DNA from: DATBGO01 sp050011895
GTDB lineage: Bacteria > Actinomycetota > Actinomycetes > Streptosporangiales > Streptosporangiaceae
Direction: 5' to 3'
NCBI GenBank assembly: GCA_050011895.1
Contig: JBEKIF010000016.1
Span: 40,543-104,542, forward strand
DNA length: 64,000 nt
The stretch's first letter is position 1. Each line of letters starts with the position of its first letter. The position numbers and the translations under genes were made by a program. This document shows, piece by piece, positions 55,317 through 64,000 of the stretch. The notes beneath the pieces are model-generated. The model was not told the DNA's origin. It searched no databases and saw only the letters and a list, made by a program, of their open reading frames with translations.

Positions 55317-55700
55317 GGTTTCCGGTTCCCGCGGGAGGTGAACTCACTCGCGGTCCGCTGATACCTGCGGTACGGACGGTCCTACCGGGACGTCGAGGAG
55401 ACCTACCTGAAGGTCGCCCGGCAAGTGGACCTATCTCTACCGGGCGGTCGATCAGCGTGGCCAGGTCATTCACGTGCTGCTGTCCGTGCGGCGTGATTGG
55501 CGGGCGCGCGGCGCTTCTTCACCCGAGTGCTGCGCGCGGGCACGGTCCGGCCGAGGTCACGACCGACGGCGCGCCTTTCTACCCGCCGTCCTCGATGAGC
55601 TGGCCCTCGGCGCTGCATACCGTTGAGCAGTATGCGAACAACCCGGTCGAGGCTGATCACGGTCGGTGCCCCTGGCCGGTGTTGAGCACGAGGCGCTAAC
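55317..55700 (+). pseudogene. IS6-family transposase relic
   Basis: GFRFPREVNSLAVR is followed by a TGA at 55359 in place of Trp, then YLRYGRSYRDVEE. That runs directly into TYLKVA, so about 35 residues are deleted, and then TYLYRAVDQRGQVIHVLLSV after a +1 shift. VEQYANNPVEADHG occurs near 55625. These are the catalytic DDE landmarks of IS6/IS26-type transposases. Several frameshifts make it non-functional. Neither terminal inverted repeat was identified. The 287 bp after it hold no gene. Confidence 0.8.
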
Positions 55701-55987
55701 CGGCGGTATCGAGCAGATGAGAGCGCGTGCGGCAGCGATCGACCAGCTGCTTGACCGAGACGACCACGAAAGGTGAGACACCGCAACACCAACGACCTGC
55801 CACAGCACGCCACTGACGCTTTCTGAATAGCTACCGGCGAACAGGTCTGAGGGCAGCAGACCAGCACGTCCGGGCAATGCAGCATGTGCGGGACTTTCGG
55901 CTCCTCAACGCGGGTCCATTGCCCCGCGACCATAACCGCCACCCAAAGCTACCGTCGTCCCGACTGCATGACAGTTAGGAGCGGCGG

Positions 55988-57190
55988 ATGAGCTACCTGA
56001 AGTCGGGCCGGCCACCGCGGGCTGCCGGCCTAGGCAGTCGCCAGGACCTGCTTTTCAGCTGGCTCGCGCTGCCCGCCGCCGCCATCCTGGCGCTGCTGCT
56101 CGGCGCCCTGCTCATTCTGGCCTTCGGCGCCAGCCCGATCACCGGATACCACGCGCTCATCACCGGTGCCTTCTCCGGGACCTACGCTCTCACCAGCACG
56201 GCGGTGAAGGCGGTCCCGCTGCTGCTGGTCGGCCTGGGAATCTGCATCGCCTTCCGCGCCAACATGCTCAACATCGGCGGCGAGGGCCAGATCGCCATGG
56301 GCGGGCTGGCCGGGACCGCGACGGCACTCGCGGTACCCGGGCTGCCGGCCGTGATCCTGGTACCGCTGGTGCTGCTGGCCGGGGCGGTCGGGGGCGGCAT
56401 CTGGGGCGCGATACCCGGCGCGTTCAAGGCGTACTTCAACGTCAACGAGATCCTCAGCACGATCATGCTCAACCTGGTCGCCGTGCAGTTCATGAACTAC
56501 CTGCTGTCGGGGCCGCTGGTGGCGCACTCGGGCTACGCGGTCGGCGGGCTCATCCCGCAGACCAGGCTCCTGTCACCGAACTCCTGGCTGCCCACGCTCA
56601 TCGCCGGCACCCAGCTGCACCTCGGGGTGCTCATCGCCGTGCTGCTCGCCGTCGCCGTTTACGTGCTGCTGTGGCGGACCAGCCTGGGCTTCAGGATCCG
56701 CGCGGTCGGCCTCTCGCGTGAAGCGTCAAGATATGCGGGCATGTCGGTCAGGCCAACGATGACGCTGGCGATGACCCTGGCCGGCGCGCTATCGGGAGTA
56801 GCCGGAGCCATGCTCGTGACCGGCAGTATCTCGCACCGAATGGTCACCGACGGCACCCTGACCGGCTTCACGGGCAACGCCGGCTTTAACGGCATCGTGG
56901 TCGCTCTCTTTGCTGGCCTGCAGCCGCTCTGGACGATCGTCACCGCGTTCCTCTTCGCAGGCCTGCTGGTCGGCGGCACTTCGATGCAGGTGGTCACAGG
57001 GGTGCCCGCCGATCTGGTGACCGCTATCAACGGCATCATCGTCGTCCTCGTCGTCTCGGTCGAGTACCTGCGGCGGCGGGCGCGGGCGCGGGCGCGGGCA
57101 GCCGCGGCGGCCGGGCCTGGCGCGCGCGATGCGCCCGCGAGCGGGCAGGCCGATGCGACCGGGATCGCGGAGAAAGAGGTGCCGGCATGA
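55988..57190 (+). CDS. ABC transporter permease (BMP/nucleoside-type)
   Basis: 400-aa membrane protein with about 8-10 helices. NMLNIGGEGQIAMGGLAGTA and YFNVNEILSTIMLNLVAVQF are typical of permeases of the BMP (nucleoside/sugar) importers. It forms the channel with the next permease and is the first gene of the operon, overlapping the second by 4 bp. The last 40 residues are an Ala/Arg-rich cytoplasmic tail. Confidence 0.9.
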   Translation: MSYLKSGRPPRAAGLGSRQDLLFSWLALPAAAILALLLGALLILAFGASPITGYHALITGAFSGTYALTSTAVKAVPLLLVGLGICIAFRANMLNIGGEGQIAMGGLAGTATALAVPGLPAVILVPLVLLAGAVGGGIWGAIPGAFKAYFNVNEILSTIMLNLVAVQFMNYLLSGPLVAHSGYAVGGLIPQTRLLSPNSWLPTLIAGTQLHLGVLIAVLLAVAVYVLLWRTSLGFRIRAVGLSREASRYAGMSVRPTMTLAMTLAGALSGVAGAMLVTGSISHRMVTDGTLTGFTGNAGFNGIVVALFAGLQPLWTIVTAFLFAGLLVGGTSMQVVTGVPADLVTAINGIIVVLVVSVEYLRRRARARARAAAAAGPGARDAPASGQADATGIAEKEVPA

Positions 57191-58119
57191 GCCAGTTCTT
57201 CACTACCGCCGTGCTGGTCGCCACGGTGGCCGCTGGCGTTCAGCTGGCGACACCGTTCCTGCTGGCCGCGCTCGGCGAGACCATGGGCCAGCGCAGCGGG
57301 GTGGTCAACCTGGGCGTCGACGGCATCATGCTGCTCGGCGCGTTCGGTGCCTACTATGTCGCGGCCAAGACCGGCAACCTGGTACTGGCCGCGGCGACCG
57401 GGCTCGGCATCGGCGTGGTGATGGGCCTGCTGACCGCGTTCGTGAGCGTCACGCTCAAGGCAGAGCAGGGCATCAGCGGGATCGGAGTTTTCCTCTTCGG
57501 CCTCGGGCTGACCAACGTCCTGCTGCTGAGAGTCTTCCCGTCGCCGGTTACGATCGCCGCGCTGCCCGCGGTGCCGATTCCGTTGCTGCACCGCATCCCG
57601 TACATCGGCCCCATGTTCTTCACCCAGAACTGGCTGGTCTACCTAGCGTTCCTGCTGGTGCCGGTGCTCACATTCGTGCTGAACCGGACCACGTACGGGA
57701 TGAAGATCCGCGCGGTTGGCGAGAATCCCGCCGCGGCGGACACCGTCGGGGTGAGCGTCGCCCGGATCCGCTACTCAACGGTCATCATCGGCTGTGCCCT
57801 GGCCGGGCTGGCCGGCGCGACGCTGCTCCTGCAGATCGGGATCTTCCAGGAGGACATCACCAACAGCGAGGGCTTCATCGCCGTCGCCCTCGTGTACTTC
57901 GGCGCCTGGCGGCCCCTGGGGGTGATGGGCGGATCGCTGCTATACGGCATGGTCGGCGCGGTCGTCGTGACCTGGAAGACCCTCGGCATCATCCCCACCT
58001 CGGAATCCGACATCGCCGCGATGGCACCCGCCGTCCTGACCGTCGTCGCCCTGCTATCGGTCGCGCGCCGTTACCGGCAGCCCGCGGCACTGGGCAAGCC
58101 CTACGAGAGAGGTGCGTGA
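57187..58119 (+). CDS. ABC transporter permease (BMP/nucleoside-type, second subunit)
   Basis: 310-aa membrane protein. LATPFLLAALGETMGQRSGV and VNLGVDGIMLLGAFGAYYVA match the second BMP-importer permease. It pairs with the preceding permease; the substrate-binding protein gene follows after 100 bp. Confidence 0.9.
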   Translation: MSQFFTTAVLVATVAAGVQLATPFLLAALGETMGQRSGVVNLGVDGIMLLGAFGAYYVAAKTGNLVLAAATGLGIGVVMGLLTAFVSVTLKAEQGISGIGVFLFGLGLTNVLLLRVFPSPVTIAALPAVPIPLLHRIPYIGPMFFTQNWLVYLAFLLVPVLTFVLNRTTYGMKIRAVGENPAAADTVGVSVARIRYSTVIIGCALAGLAGATLLLQIGIFQEDITNSEGFIAVALVYFGAWRPLGVMGGSLLYGMVGAVVVTWKTLGIIPTSESDIAAMAPAVLTVVALLSVARRYRQPAALGKPYERGA

Positions 58120-58219
58120 GCCTGGACCGTGGATCATGACCAGCTACCTCATGCCGACCAGCCCGCAGCCATTCGTTAAAAGTCAATCCCTTTCACACCC
58201 TCCCGAGGGGGCAACAGTC

Positions 58220-59254
58220 ATGAAGACCCACCCGTTGCGGCGGCCAGTGGTGCTCATCCTGGGCACGGCCCTCGCTCTCGCAGCCGCAGCCTGCGGCTCA
58301 AGCGCAACCTCCACCTCGTCCACCCCGTCCACCTCGCCGACGGCCGGCGCATCGTCCACGGCGACCCTCAAGGTCGCCCTGATCGAGCCGAGCCTGCGGA
58401 ACGACCTGGCGTTCAGCCAGTCGATGTACGCGGCGGCCACGTCGCTGGCCGGGCCGATGCACTTCACGCTGTCGGTTTCCGACAACCTGTTCAACATCAC
58501 CGATGCGGCCAACGCGATGCGGCAGTACGCGTCCGAGGGCTACAACCTCATCATTGCGCACGGCTCGCAGTACGGCGGCACGGTCGAGCAGCTCGCTCCG
58601 CAGTTCCCCAAGACGTCCTTCGCCTGGGGCACCGCCGGGGTCACCTACGGGCTGAAGAACGTCTTCGCCTACCAGGCCAACTCGCAGGAGGGCGGCTACG
58701 TCGAGGGCTACGTCGCGGCCCAGCTCAGCAAGAGCAAGGTGCTCGGCGTCATCGGCCCAATCAACGTCGGAGATGCGCACCTGTACGTGGTCGGTTTCAA
58801 GGCGGGCGCCCTCGCCGCCGAGCCGAAGGCCACCGTGCACGTGAGCTTCACCGGCTCGTTCAGTGACGACACCCTGATGTCCACCGCGGCCAAGTCGTAC
58901 GTGTCCGAGAAGGCTGACGTGCTGACTGGCAGCTCGCAGTCGGTCGTCGGGGCGGTCGGCGTGGCCAAGAGCGAGAAGGTCGCGTGGTTCGGCACCCAGT
59001 GGGACCAGTCGTCACTGGCGCCGACCGAGGTCGTCGCCTCCCAGGTCTACGACTGGACCGGCGTCCTGCGGCAGATGCTGACCGCGATCAGGGGCGGGGT
59101 GCTCGGCGGGGCCACTTACACGATCACCCTCGGCAACAACGGCGAGAAGATCGTCTACAACCCGTCCTACCCGCTGCCTGCGGCGATCAAGTCCGCCGGA
59201 CAGCACGTGGCTGCCGAGATCATCAGCGGAACCATCACGCCGCCGACGAACTGA
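58220..59254 (+). CDS. BMP-family substrate-binding lipoprotein
   Basis: 344 aa. The signal core with lipobox AAAC (Cys25) and a Ser/Thr linker precede a BMP (PF02608) periplasmic-binding fold: LKVALIEPSLRNDLAFSQS, then NLIIAHGSQYGG. BMP proteins bind purine nucleosides or related ligands. ATG 58220 follows GAGGGGG by 9 bp. It is followed 15 bp later by the ATPase gene, an unusual order, because the binding protein usually comes first. Confidence 0.88.
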   Translation: MKTHPLRRPVVLILGTALALAAAACGSSATSTSSTPSTSPTAGASSTATLKVALIEPSLRNDLAFSQSMYAAATSLAGPMHFTLSVSDNLFNITDAANAMRQYASEGYNLIIAHGSQYGGTVEQLAPQFPKTSFAWGTAGVTYGLKNVFAYQANSQEGGYVEGYVAAQLSKSKVLGVIGPINVGDAHLYVVGFKAGALAAEPKATVHVSFTGSFSDDTLMSTAAKSYVSEKADVLTGSSQSVVGAVGVAKSEKVAWFGTQWDQSSLAPTEVVASQVYDWTGVLRQMLTAIRGGVLGGATYTITLGNNGEKIVYNPSYPLPAAIKSAGQHVAAEIISGTITPPTN

Positions 59255-59269
59255 GGGGGAGTATCCACG

Positions 59270-60949
59270 ATGACGGCAACAGCCCCGGGGAGCGCCGCGG
59301 CCGGCGATCCCCCGTTCCTGGAGATGCGCGGCATCACCAAGCGCTTCCCCGGGGTGCTCGCCAACGACCACGTGGACTTCGACGTGGTACCCGGTGAGAT
59401 CCATGCCCTGTTCGGCGAGAACGGCGCGGGCAAGAGCACTCTGATGCGCATTCTGTATGGCCTGTACCAGCCTGACGAGGGAGAGATCCGGCTGCACGGT
59501 GAGCGGGTGGCCATCAGCTCGCCCGCGGCGGCCATCCAGCACGGCATCGGCATGATTCACCAGCACTTCATGCTGGTGCAGACGCTTACCGTCGCGGAGA
59601 ACGTCGCGCTGGGCGTCCGCTCATCCCGGGGCCTGCTCACCGATCTCCGGCGAGTTTCCGAGCGCATCCGCGAGCTGTCGGAGACATACGGGCTCAAGGT
59701 GGACCCGGCCGCCTACATCTGGCAGCTGTCGGTCGGCGAGCGGCAGCGCGTCGAGATCATCAAGGCCCTGTACCGTGAGGTCTCACTGCTCGTGCTCGAC
59801 GAGCCGACCGCCGTGCTGACCCCGCATGAGGTCCGTGACCTCTTCGCCGACCTCTCCCGCCTGGTGCGGAACGGCCTCTCGCTGGTGTTCATCTCACACA
59901 AGGTCGCCGAGGTGCTGGAGCTATCCGACCGGATCACGGTGCTGCGCGGCGGGCGGAAGATCGCCACGGTCCGCGGCGCCGACGCGACCATGGACGGGCT
60001 GGCCGACATGATGGTCGGGCATGAGGTCACCTCGGTCGAAGTGCCATCGCTCCGGCAGCCTGGCCCGGTCGCCCTGACCGTCAGCGACCTGCGGGTGACC
60101 GGCGACCGGGGCGCTGATGCCGTCCGCGGGCTCTCCTTGCGGGTGCATTCCGGCGAGATCGTCGGCATCGCCGGGGTGTCGGGCAACGGGCAGCGGGAAC
60201 TCGCCGAGGCCATCGCCGGCCTGCGCCGCCCGGCCGGCGGCCGGGTGGAGATCGGCGGCGCCGATGTGACCGGGCGGCATCCGCGGGTCATCCGTGATGC
60301 GGGGCTCGCATACGTGCCCGAAGAGCGGATGCGGGACGGCGTCATCGCCGAGCTCTCCGTGGCCGAGAACCTCATGCTCGTGGGCAGCGCCGACCGGACG
60401 TACGCCCGGTTTGGCTTCCTGCGCGGCCGGGCGATCCGCCGGCATTGCCGGCAGCTGGTCTCGGAGTTCGATGTCCGGACACCGGGCCTGGACACCCCCG
60501 TGCACAACCTGTCCGGCGGCAACATCCAGAAGCTCATCATGGCCCGCGAGCTGTCCGGCTCGCCGGCGGTCCTGCTGGTGGCCCAGCCGACCCGTGGCAT
60601 CGACGTGTCGGCGTCGGCCTACATCCACCAGCGGCTGATCGGCCAGCGGGCCAGCGGCACAGCCGTGCTCGTCATCTCCGAGGACCTGGACGAGGTGATC
60701 GCCATTTCCGACCGGGTCCTGGTTATCTACGAGGGAGCGATTATCAGTGAGGCCGACCCCCGGACGACCAGCCGGGAGGAGATCGGCCTCATGATGGCCG
60801 GCGTGGCCCCGGCCACCGCCCGGGCGGCCGAAGCTGCCACGCCGGCCGAAGCTGCCACGCCGGCCGAGGCTGCCACGCCGGCCGAGGCTGCCACGCCGGC
60901 CGAGGCTGCCACGCCGGCCGAGGCTGCCACGCCGGCCGAGGCCAACTAG
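59270..60949 (+). CDS. ABC transporter ATP-binding protein (two nucleotide-binding domains)
   Basis: 559-aa fused ATPase of the RbsA/YufO type. The first domain has Walker A GENGAGKST (49-57), signature LSVGERQRV and Walker B LLVLDEPTA. The second has a weakened Walker A (GVSGNGQRE), signature LSGGNIQKL and LLVAQPTRGID. One strong and one weak site is usual for this group. It powers the permeases encoded upstream. The C-terminus carries six AEAATP repeats from an 18-bp array, probably a disordered tail. Confidence 0.9.
   Translation: MTATAPGSAAAGDPPFLEMRGITKRFPGVLANDHVDFDVVPGEIHALFGENGAGKSTLMRILYGLYQPDEGEIRLHGERVAISSPAAAIQHGIGMIHQHFMLVQTLTVAENVALGVRSSRGLLTDLRRVSERIRELSETYGLKVDPAAYIWQLSVGERQRVEIIKALYREVSLLVLDEPTAVLTPHEVRDLFADLSRLVRNGLSLVFISHKVAEVLELSDRITVLRGGRKIATVRGADATMDGLADMMVGHEVTSVEVPSLRQPGPVALTVSDLRVTGDRGADAVRGLSLRVHSGEIVGIAGVSGNGQRELAEAIAGLRRPAGGRVEIGGADVTGRHPRVIRDAGLAYVPEERMRDGVIAELSVAENLMLVGSADRTYARFGFLRGRAIRRHCRQLVSEFDVRTPGLDTPVHNLSGGNIQKLIMARELSGSPAVLLVAQPTRGIDVSASAYIHQRLIGQRASGTAVLVISEDLDEVIAISDRVLVIYEGAIISEADPRTTSREEIGLMMAGVAPATARAAEAATPAEAATPAEAATPAEAATPAEAATPAEAATPAEAN
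60827..60949 (+). repeat. 18-bp in-frame tandem repeat at the end of the ATPase gene
   Basis: Six copies of an 18-bp unit (60827-60934) encode AEAATP, and the gene ends in a seventh partial copy (AEAN). Units differ only at synonymous positions. Confidence 0.9.
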
Positions 60950-60996
60950 CGGGGTGGTGAGCTGCCAGCCATTGGGTGACAGCCGCTAGGTCAATG

Positions 60997-61020
60997 TGCC
61001 GGGAACCGTGGTTTTCGGCA
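60997..61020. terminator. Bidirectional hairpin between convergent genes
   Basis: TGCCGGGAAC and GTTTTCGGCA form a 10-bp stem with two G-T pairs and a CGTG loop, between the ATPase stop (60949) and the MMPL stop (61028). It can serve both strands. Confidence 0.5.
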
Positions 61021-61027
61021 TGTGTCA

Positions 61028-63292
61028 CTAGGTGCTGACCGGCTCGGGTGCGGGTTCCTGGATTGCGCCTGGCGCGGGGCCGTCGCCTTCGCGGATGCCG
61101 TGCCGGGCGTAGAAGCGGCGCAGCGGAGCCGGTGCCCACCAGTTCGCGTCGCCGGCCAGCCGCATGACCGCTGGGACGAGCAGCATCCGCACGAGAGTGG
61201 CGTCGAGGATGAGGGCGACGATCATGCCAACGCCCAGCATCTTGATGAAGGTGATGCTGGAGAGGGAGAACATGCCGATGACGACGACGAGCAGCAGCGC
61301 GGCGCTGGTGATCACGCCCCCGGTGCGCTGCAGGCCGCTGGCGATCGCGCTGGTGTTGTCGTGAGTGATGTCGTAGCGCTCGCGGATCCGGGAGAGCAGG
61401 AACACCTGGTAGTCCATGGACAGCCCGAACATGATCGCGAACATCAGGACCGGGATAGTCGGGCTGATCGTCCCGTTCGGGGTGAAGCCCAGCAGCCCGG
61501 ACAGGTGCCCGTCCTGGAAGATCCAGGTCACGACGCCGAACATCGCCGACAGCGACAGGATGTTCATCACGATCGCCTGCAGCGGCAGGACCAGCGACCC
61601 GAACGCGAGGAACATCAGCAGGAACGTCGCCATGATGACGGCCAGCGCCATCCACGGCAGCGTGTGGCCGAGGCTGGACAGCTCATCGGCCAGCGCGGCG
61701 GTCTGCCCGCCGGTGTAGACCGTGGCGCCGGGCGGTGCGGCCACGTCGCGGACGTTCCCGGCGATGGCCCGTGCCTGCGGCGTGTAAGGGCCGGGGCCGT
61801 AGCTCATGTCCACCCTGGCGACGTCCCCGCGGATGCCGGTGACCTGCGCGGCGGTGATACCGGGAACGTGGTCCAGGCCGCTGACGTAAGCAGCGAGCCC
61901 GGCAGCGCGCGAAGCCGAGCCTGCGACCGGGCCGCGGAACTGGACGATCGTCTCGATCGGGGCGGTGGGGTTGCCTGGGAAGTCGCGGTTCAGCGCTTCG
62001 GTGACGATGCGGGGCGCGGCGGCGGACGGCAGCACGGTGGCGTCGACGCCGCCCCACACGACCTTCAGGAACGGGGATCCGAGGGCCAGCAGCAGCACCA
62101 CGATCGGAAGGCCGTAGAGGACGGGGCGGCGCATCACGCTGTGCGCGAGCTGGTACCAGCCGCCGCTGCCCTCGGCGGCGGGCGGCCGCTGCACTGCGCG
62201 GCGGATGCGCAGCGAGTTGACCTTCGGGCCGAGGATGGCCAGCAGCGCGGGCAGCACGGTCAGCGCGGCGAGCATGTCGACCAGCACGGTGGCGACGCCG
62301 CCGTAGCCGATGGACCGCAAGATCGTCTCGGGGAAGAGCATGAGGCTGGCCAGCACGATCGCGACGGTGACGCCGGAGACCAGCACGGTGCGGCCGGCGG
62401 TAGCGACAGTGCGGGCGACCGCGTCCTCCACCGAGCGCTGGCGGTGCAGTTCCTCCCGGAACCGGGTGACCAGGAACAGGCCGTAATCGATGCCCAGCCC
62501 CAGGCCCAGGATCGTGGTGATGTTCAGGGAGAATACCGACACGCCGGTGACGATGGTCAGCAGCCGCAGCACGGTGAACGAGCCGAGAATCCCCAGAGCG
62601 CCGATCGCCAGCGGCAGGCAGGCCGCGGTCAGGCTGCCGAAAATTATCAGCAGCAGTATCAGCAGGATCGGGAAGGACAACCCCTCAGCCCGGGTGATGT
62701 TGGCCGTCGTCTGCTTGTCGATCGTCTCGTCCGTGGGGACTACCCCGCCGGCCTGACTGCGCAGGCCCGGCGCGCTCAGGTCGGTCTTGATCGCATCATA
62801 GTTGTCTTGCCGCGCAGTGTCGCTGGCGCCGGCTAGCTCGAGCACGGCGTAGGTCTGGTGGCCGGTGGCGCTGACGAACTTGGCCGATCTGGTGGACCAG
62901 TACGTGGCGTACGACTCGACCTTGCTGCGCGGCAGCCTGGCCAGCGTGCTGGTTACCGCTGACCGGAACGCCGGCGAAACCGCGGTCAGGGTCTTGCTGG
63001 AATACAGCACGACGACGTCACCGGCGTCCCTGCCGAACGTCGACGTTGCCAGGTTTGCTTCGTGCTGGCTCTGGCTGTTCGGGGCATCGAACCCGCCCGC
63101 CGTCTGGACCTCGGCGAAGATCGTGGTCCCCCACGCGATACCGACCACCGCGACCAGCAGGGCGAGCACCAGGATCAGCCGCCTGCGCCGGTAAGCAGTG
63201 CGCCCCCACCTCTCGAATACGGAACGGCTGCCGGGCTCGGTCTGATTCGCCGACATGGTTATGGCGGTCATCCCTTGGGGCCTGATATTCAT
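61028..63292 (-). CDS. MMPL/RND family transporter
   Basis: 754-aa membrane protein with two six-helix halves, each carrying an extracytoplasmic loop (about residues 45-185 and 395-530). GLGLGIDYGLFLVTRFREEL and FGLSMDYQVFLLSRIRERYD are the conserved helix-4 regions with proton-relay Asp-Tyr pairs. MMPL proteins export lipids or small hydrophobic molecules with proton drive. ATG 63292 follows AGGAAGG by 8 bp; a start at 63358 is possible but has no such site. It is preceded by a 58-aa ORF 37 bp away and shares its terminator with the ABC operon. Confidence 0.9.
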   Translation of the reverse strand: MNIRPQGMTAITMSANQTEPGSRSVFERWGRTAYRRRRLILVLALLVAVVGIAWGTTIFAEVQTAGGFDAPNSQSQHEANLATSTFGRDAGDVVVLYSSKTLTAVSPAFRSAVTSTLARLPRSKVESYATYWSTRSAKFVSATGHQTYAVLELAGASDTARQDNYDAIKTDLSAPGLRSQAGGVVPTDETIDKQTTANITRAEGLSFPILLILLLIIFGSLTAACLPLAIGALGILGSFTVLRLLTIVTGVSVFSLNITTILGLGLGIDYGLFLVTRFREELHRQRSVEDAVARTVATAGRTVLVSGVTVAIVLASLMLFPETILRSIGYGGVATVLVDMLAALTVLPALLAILGPKVNSLRIRRAVQRPPAAEGSGGWYQLAHSVMRRPVLYGLPIVVLLLALGSPFLKVVWGGVDATVLPSAAAPRIVTEALNRDFPGNPTAPIETIVQFRGPVAGSASRAAGLAAYVSGLDHVPGITAAQVTGIRGDVARVDMSYGPGPYTPQARAIAGNVRDVAAPPGATVYTGGQTAALADELSSLGHTLPWMALAVIMATFLLMFLAFGSLVLPLQAIVMNILSLSAMFGVVTWIFQDGHLSGLLGFTPNGTISPTIPVLMFAIMFGLSMDYQVFLLSRIRERYDITHDNTSAIASGLQRTGGVITSAALLLVVVIGMFSLSSITFIKMLGVGMIVALILDATLVRMLLVPAVMRLAGDANWWAPAPLRRFYARHGIREGDGPAPGAIQEPAPEPVST

Positions 63293-63329
63293 GGCCGGCG
63301 CCTTCCTTCGTACGCATTGCGAGGGTCGC

Positions 63330-63506
63330 TTAGTACAGGTCTGGGCATGTTTCCTCAAGAACTTTGAGCAGCTCTAGGACGCCGGAGAACGGCTTCCAGG
63401 CGTCGGTGCCGTCGGCGCGCATTCGTCCCTCGATCCGCCGGTCCGTAGTCCAGCTGATGTCGAGGAGAAGCCGAATCGCCTGCCTCGGCGCTGGTGAGGA
63501 GTCCAT
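63330..63506 (-). CDS. 58-aa small ORF upstream of the MMPL gene
   Basis: ATG 63506 to TAA 63332. The product reads like a real protein (AIRLLLDISWTTDRRIEGRM, then FSGVLELLKVLEETCPDLY), helical and acidic at its end. Its stop lies 37 bp before the MMPL start, so it is likely cotranscribed. The ribosome-binding site is weak. No family is recognised. Either a small regulator of the transporter or a truncated leftover would fit. Confidence 0.5.
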   Translation of the reverse strand: MDSSPAPRQAIRLLLDISWTTDRRIEGRMRADGTDAWKPFSGVLELLKVLEETCPDLY

Positions 63507-63640
63507 GGCACCTAGTCAACGCGGGCGACGCCTTCGTGTCCCCAGGGTGTGACCATGGTTTCGACCCTGGGTTTTGCGGCGGAAGCAACCGCGGGCCCAG
63601 TCGCCCGCCGTTCGCCCGCTGGTCCAGCGGACTGGATCGG

Positions 63641-64000
63641 TCAGTGCAGCAGAGCGGCTAGCGCTCGGCGGGAGGTGATGTCGAGCTTGATGTAGCTGTT
63701 GCGGAGGTGGTATTCCACTGTCTTCACTGATACGTAGAGCTGGCCGGCCACCTCCCGGTTGGTCAGCCCCGTGGCGACCAGTCGAGCAACCGCCAGCTCG
63801 GCCCGGCTGAGCCCGAGCAGGGCGGCAGGGCCCTGGGCGGCCGCTGTGACGTGCAGGTGCGCGAGCTCCGTCGCGCACGCCTGCACGAAAGGGTCGGCGC
63901 CTAGGTGGGAGAACGCCTTGTGCGCCTCCTCGAGACGGGCGACGGCCACCGGGCCATGCCCGAACCCGCACAGACGGCGGCCGTCGTCGAGATTCAACAG
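63641..64000 (-). CDS. LuxR-family regulator, C-terminal part (runs off the window)
   Basis: The visible ~118 residues end in a LuxR HTH (LSRAELAVARLVATGLTNREVAG, QLYVSVKTVEYHLRN). The preceding part (AVARLEEAHKAFSHLGADPF) matches the helical tail of large STAND/LAL-type regulators. The gene continues beyond 64000, so its N-terminus is unknown. It precedes the small ORF/MMPL unit on the same strand and may control it. Confidence 0.8.
   Translation of the reverse strand: MLNLDDGRRLCGFGHGPVAVARLEEAHKAFSHLGADPFVQACATELAHLHVTAAAQGPAALLGLSRAELAVARLVATGLTNREVAGQLYVSVKTVEYHLRNSYIKLDITSRRALAALLH

Noticed and set aside
55244..55699. 151-codon frame at the IS6 relic
   Set aside because: It crosses several frames of the decayed transposase and is not a gene in its own right.
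61022..62836. 604-codon plus-strand frame opposite the MMPL gene
   Set aside because: It is an Asp/His/Gln/Gly-rich antisense shadow of a well-supported transporter gene.

Overview
The window is high-GC DNA with GTG starts, 4-bp ATGA gene overlaps, an AfsR/SARP-type regulator and many paralogous transglutaminase, flavoprotein and MMPL genes. This points to a filamentous or soil actinobacterium (Actinomycetota, perhaps near Streptosporangiales; the order is an inference from gene content, not shown). No rRNA, tRNA or CRISPR array was seen.

Layout. (1) 27-2954: an NAD-dependent epimerase and a Baeyer-Villiger-type monooxygenase pseudogene with an internal deletion. (2) 3018-8210: a minus-strand operon of three transglutaminase-like proteins, an alpha-E protein and a circularly permuted ATP-grasp, a known but poorly understood peptide-ligase/protease association. 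(3) 8284-13660: a divergent unit of ECF-like sigma factor, a 157-aa protein, a TPR-CHAT caspase-like protease and a convergent cytosolic subtilisin, preceded by a 38-bp tandem repeat. It is the strongest candidate here for a little-described regulated-proteolysis or conflict system. (4) 13915-22330: a quinone-oxidoreductase relic with an inverted middle, a small secreted protein, a large SARP/NB-ARC/TPR regulator, and a coupled set of 52-aa small ORF, MFS exporter, cytochrome P450 and 77-aa protein, possibly a compact natural-product locus. (5) 22536-36970: housekeeping and accessory genes (GNAT, CoA-transferase, DUF2252, BrkB, cis-prenyltransferase, pyruvyl transferase, flavoproteins, OsmC). 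(6) 37058-40138: methionine genes metX-metY plus a CoA-binding protein in one transcription unit. (7) 40424-46235: antiporter, MarR, two genes broken by an amber codon or a frameshift, an AT-richer secreted lysozyme, and a graveyard of transposase and integrase pieces. (8) 46368-54328: secreted phosphoesterase with lipoprotein partner, rhodanese, Gfo/Idh oxidoreductase, an acidic lipoprotein and a VapC/AbrB toxin-antitoxin pair. (9) 54637-64000: an IS6-family relic, a BMP-type ABC importer operon, an MMPL transporter with a small upstream ORF, and the end of a LuxR-type regulator.

Two themes recur. Many genes are decayed in recognisable ways: deletion, inversion, amber codon, frameshift or terminal fragment. 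Short perfect or near-perfect tandem duplications (15, 18, 23, 23, 24 and 38 bp) occur in both coding and intergenic DNA. All homology calls were made by eye from motifs and need database confirmation.
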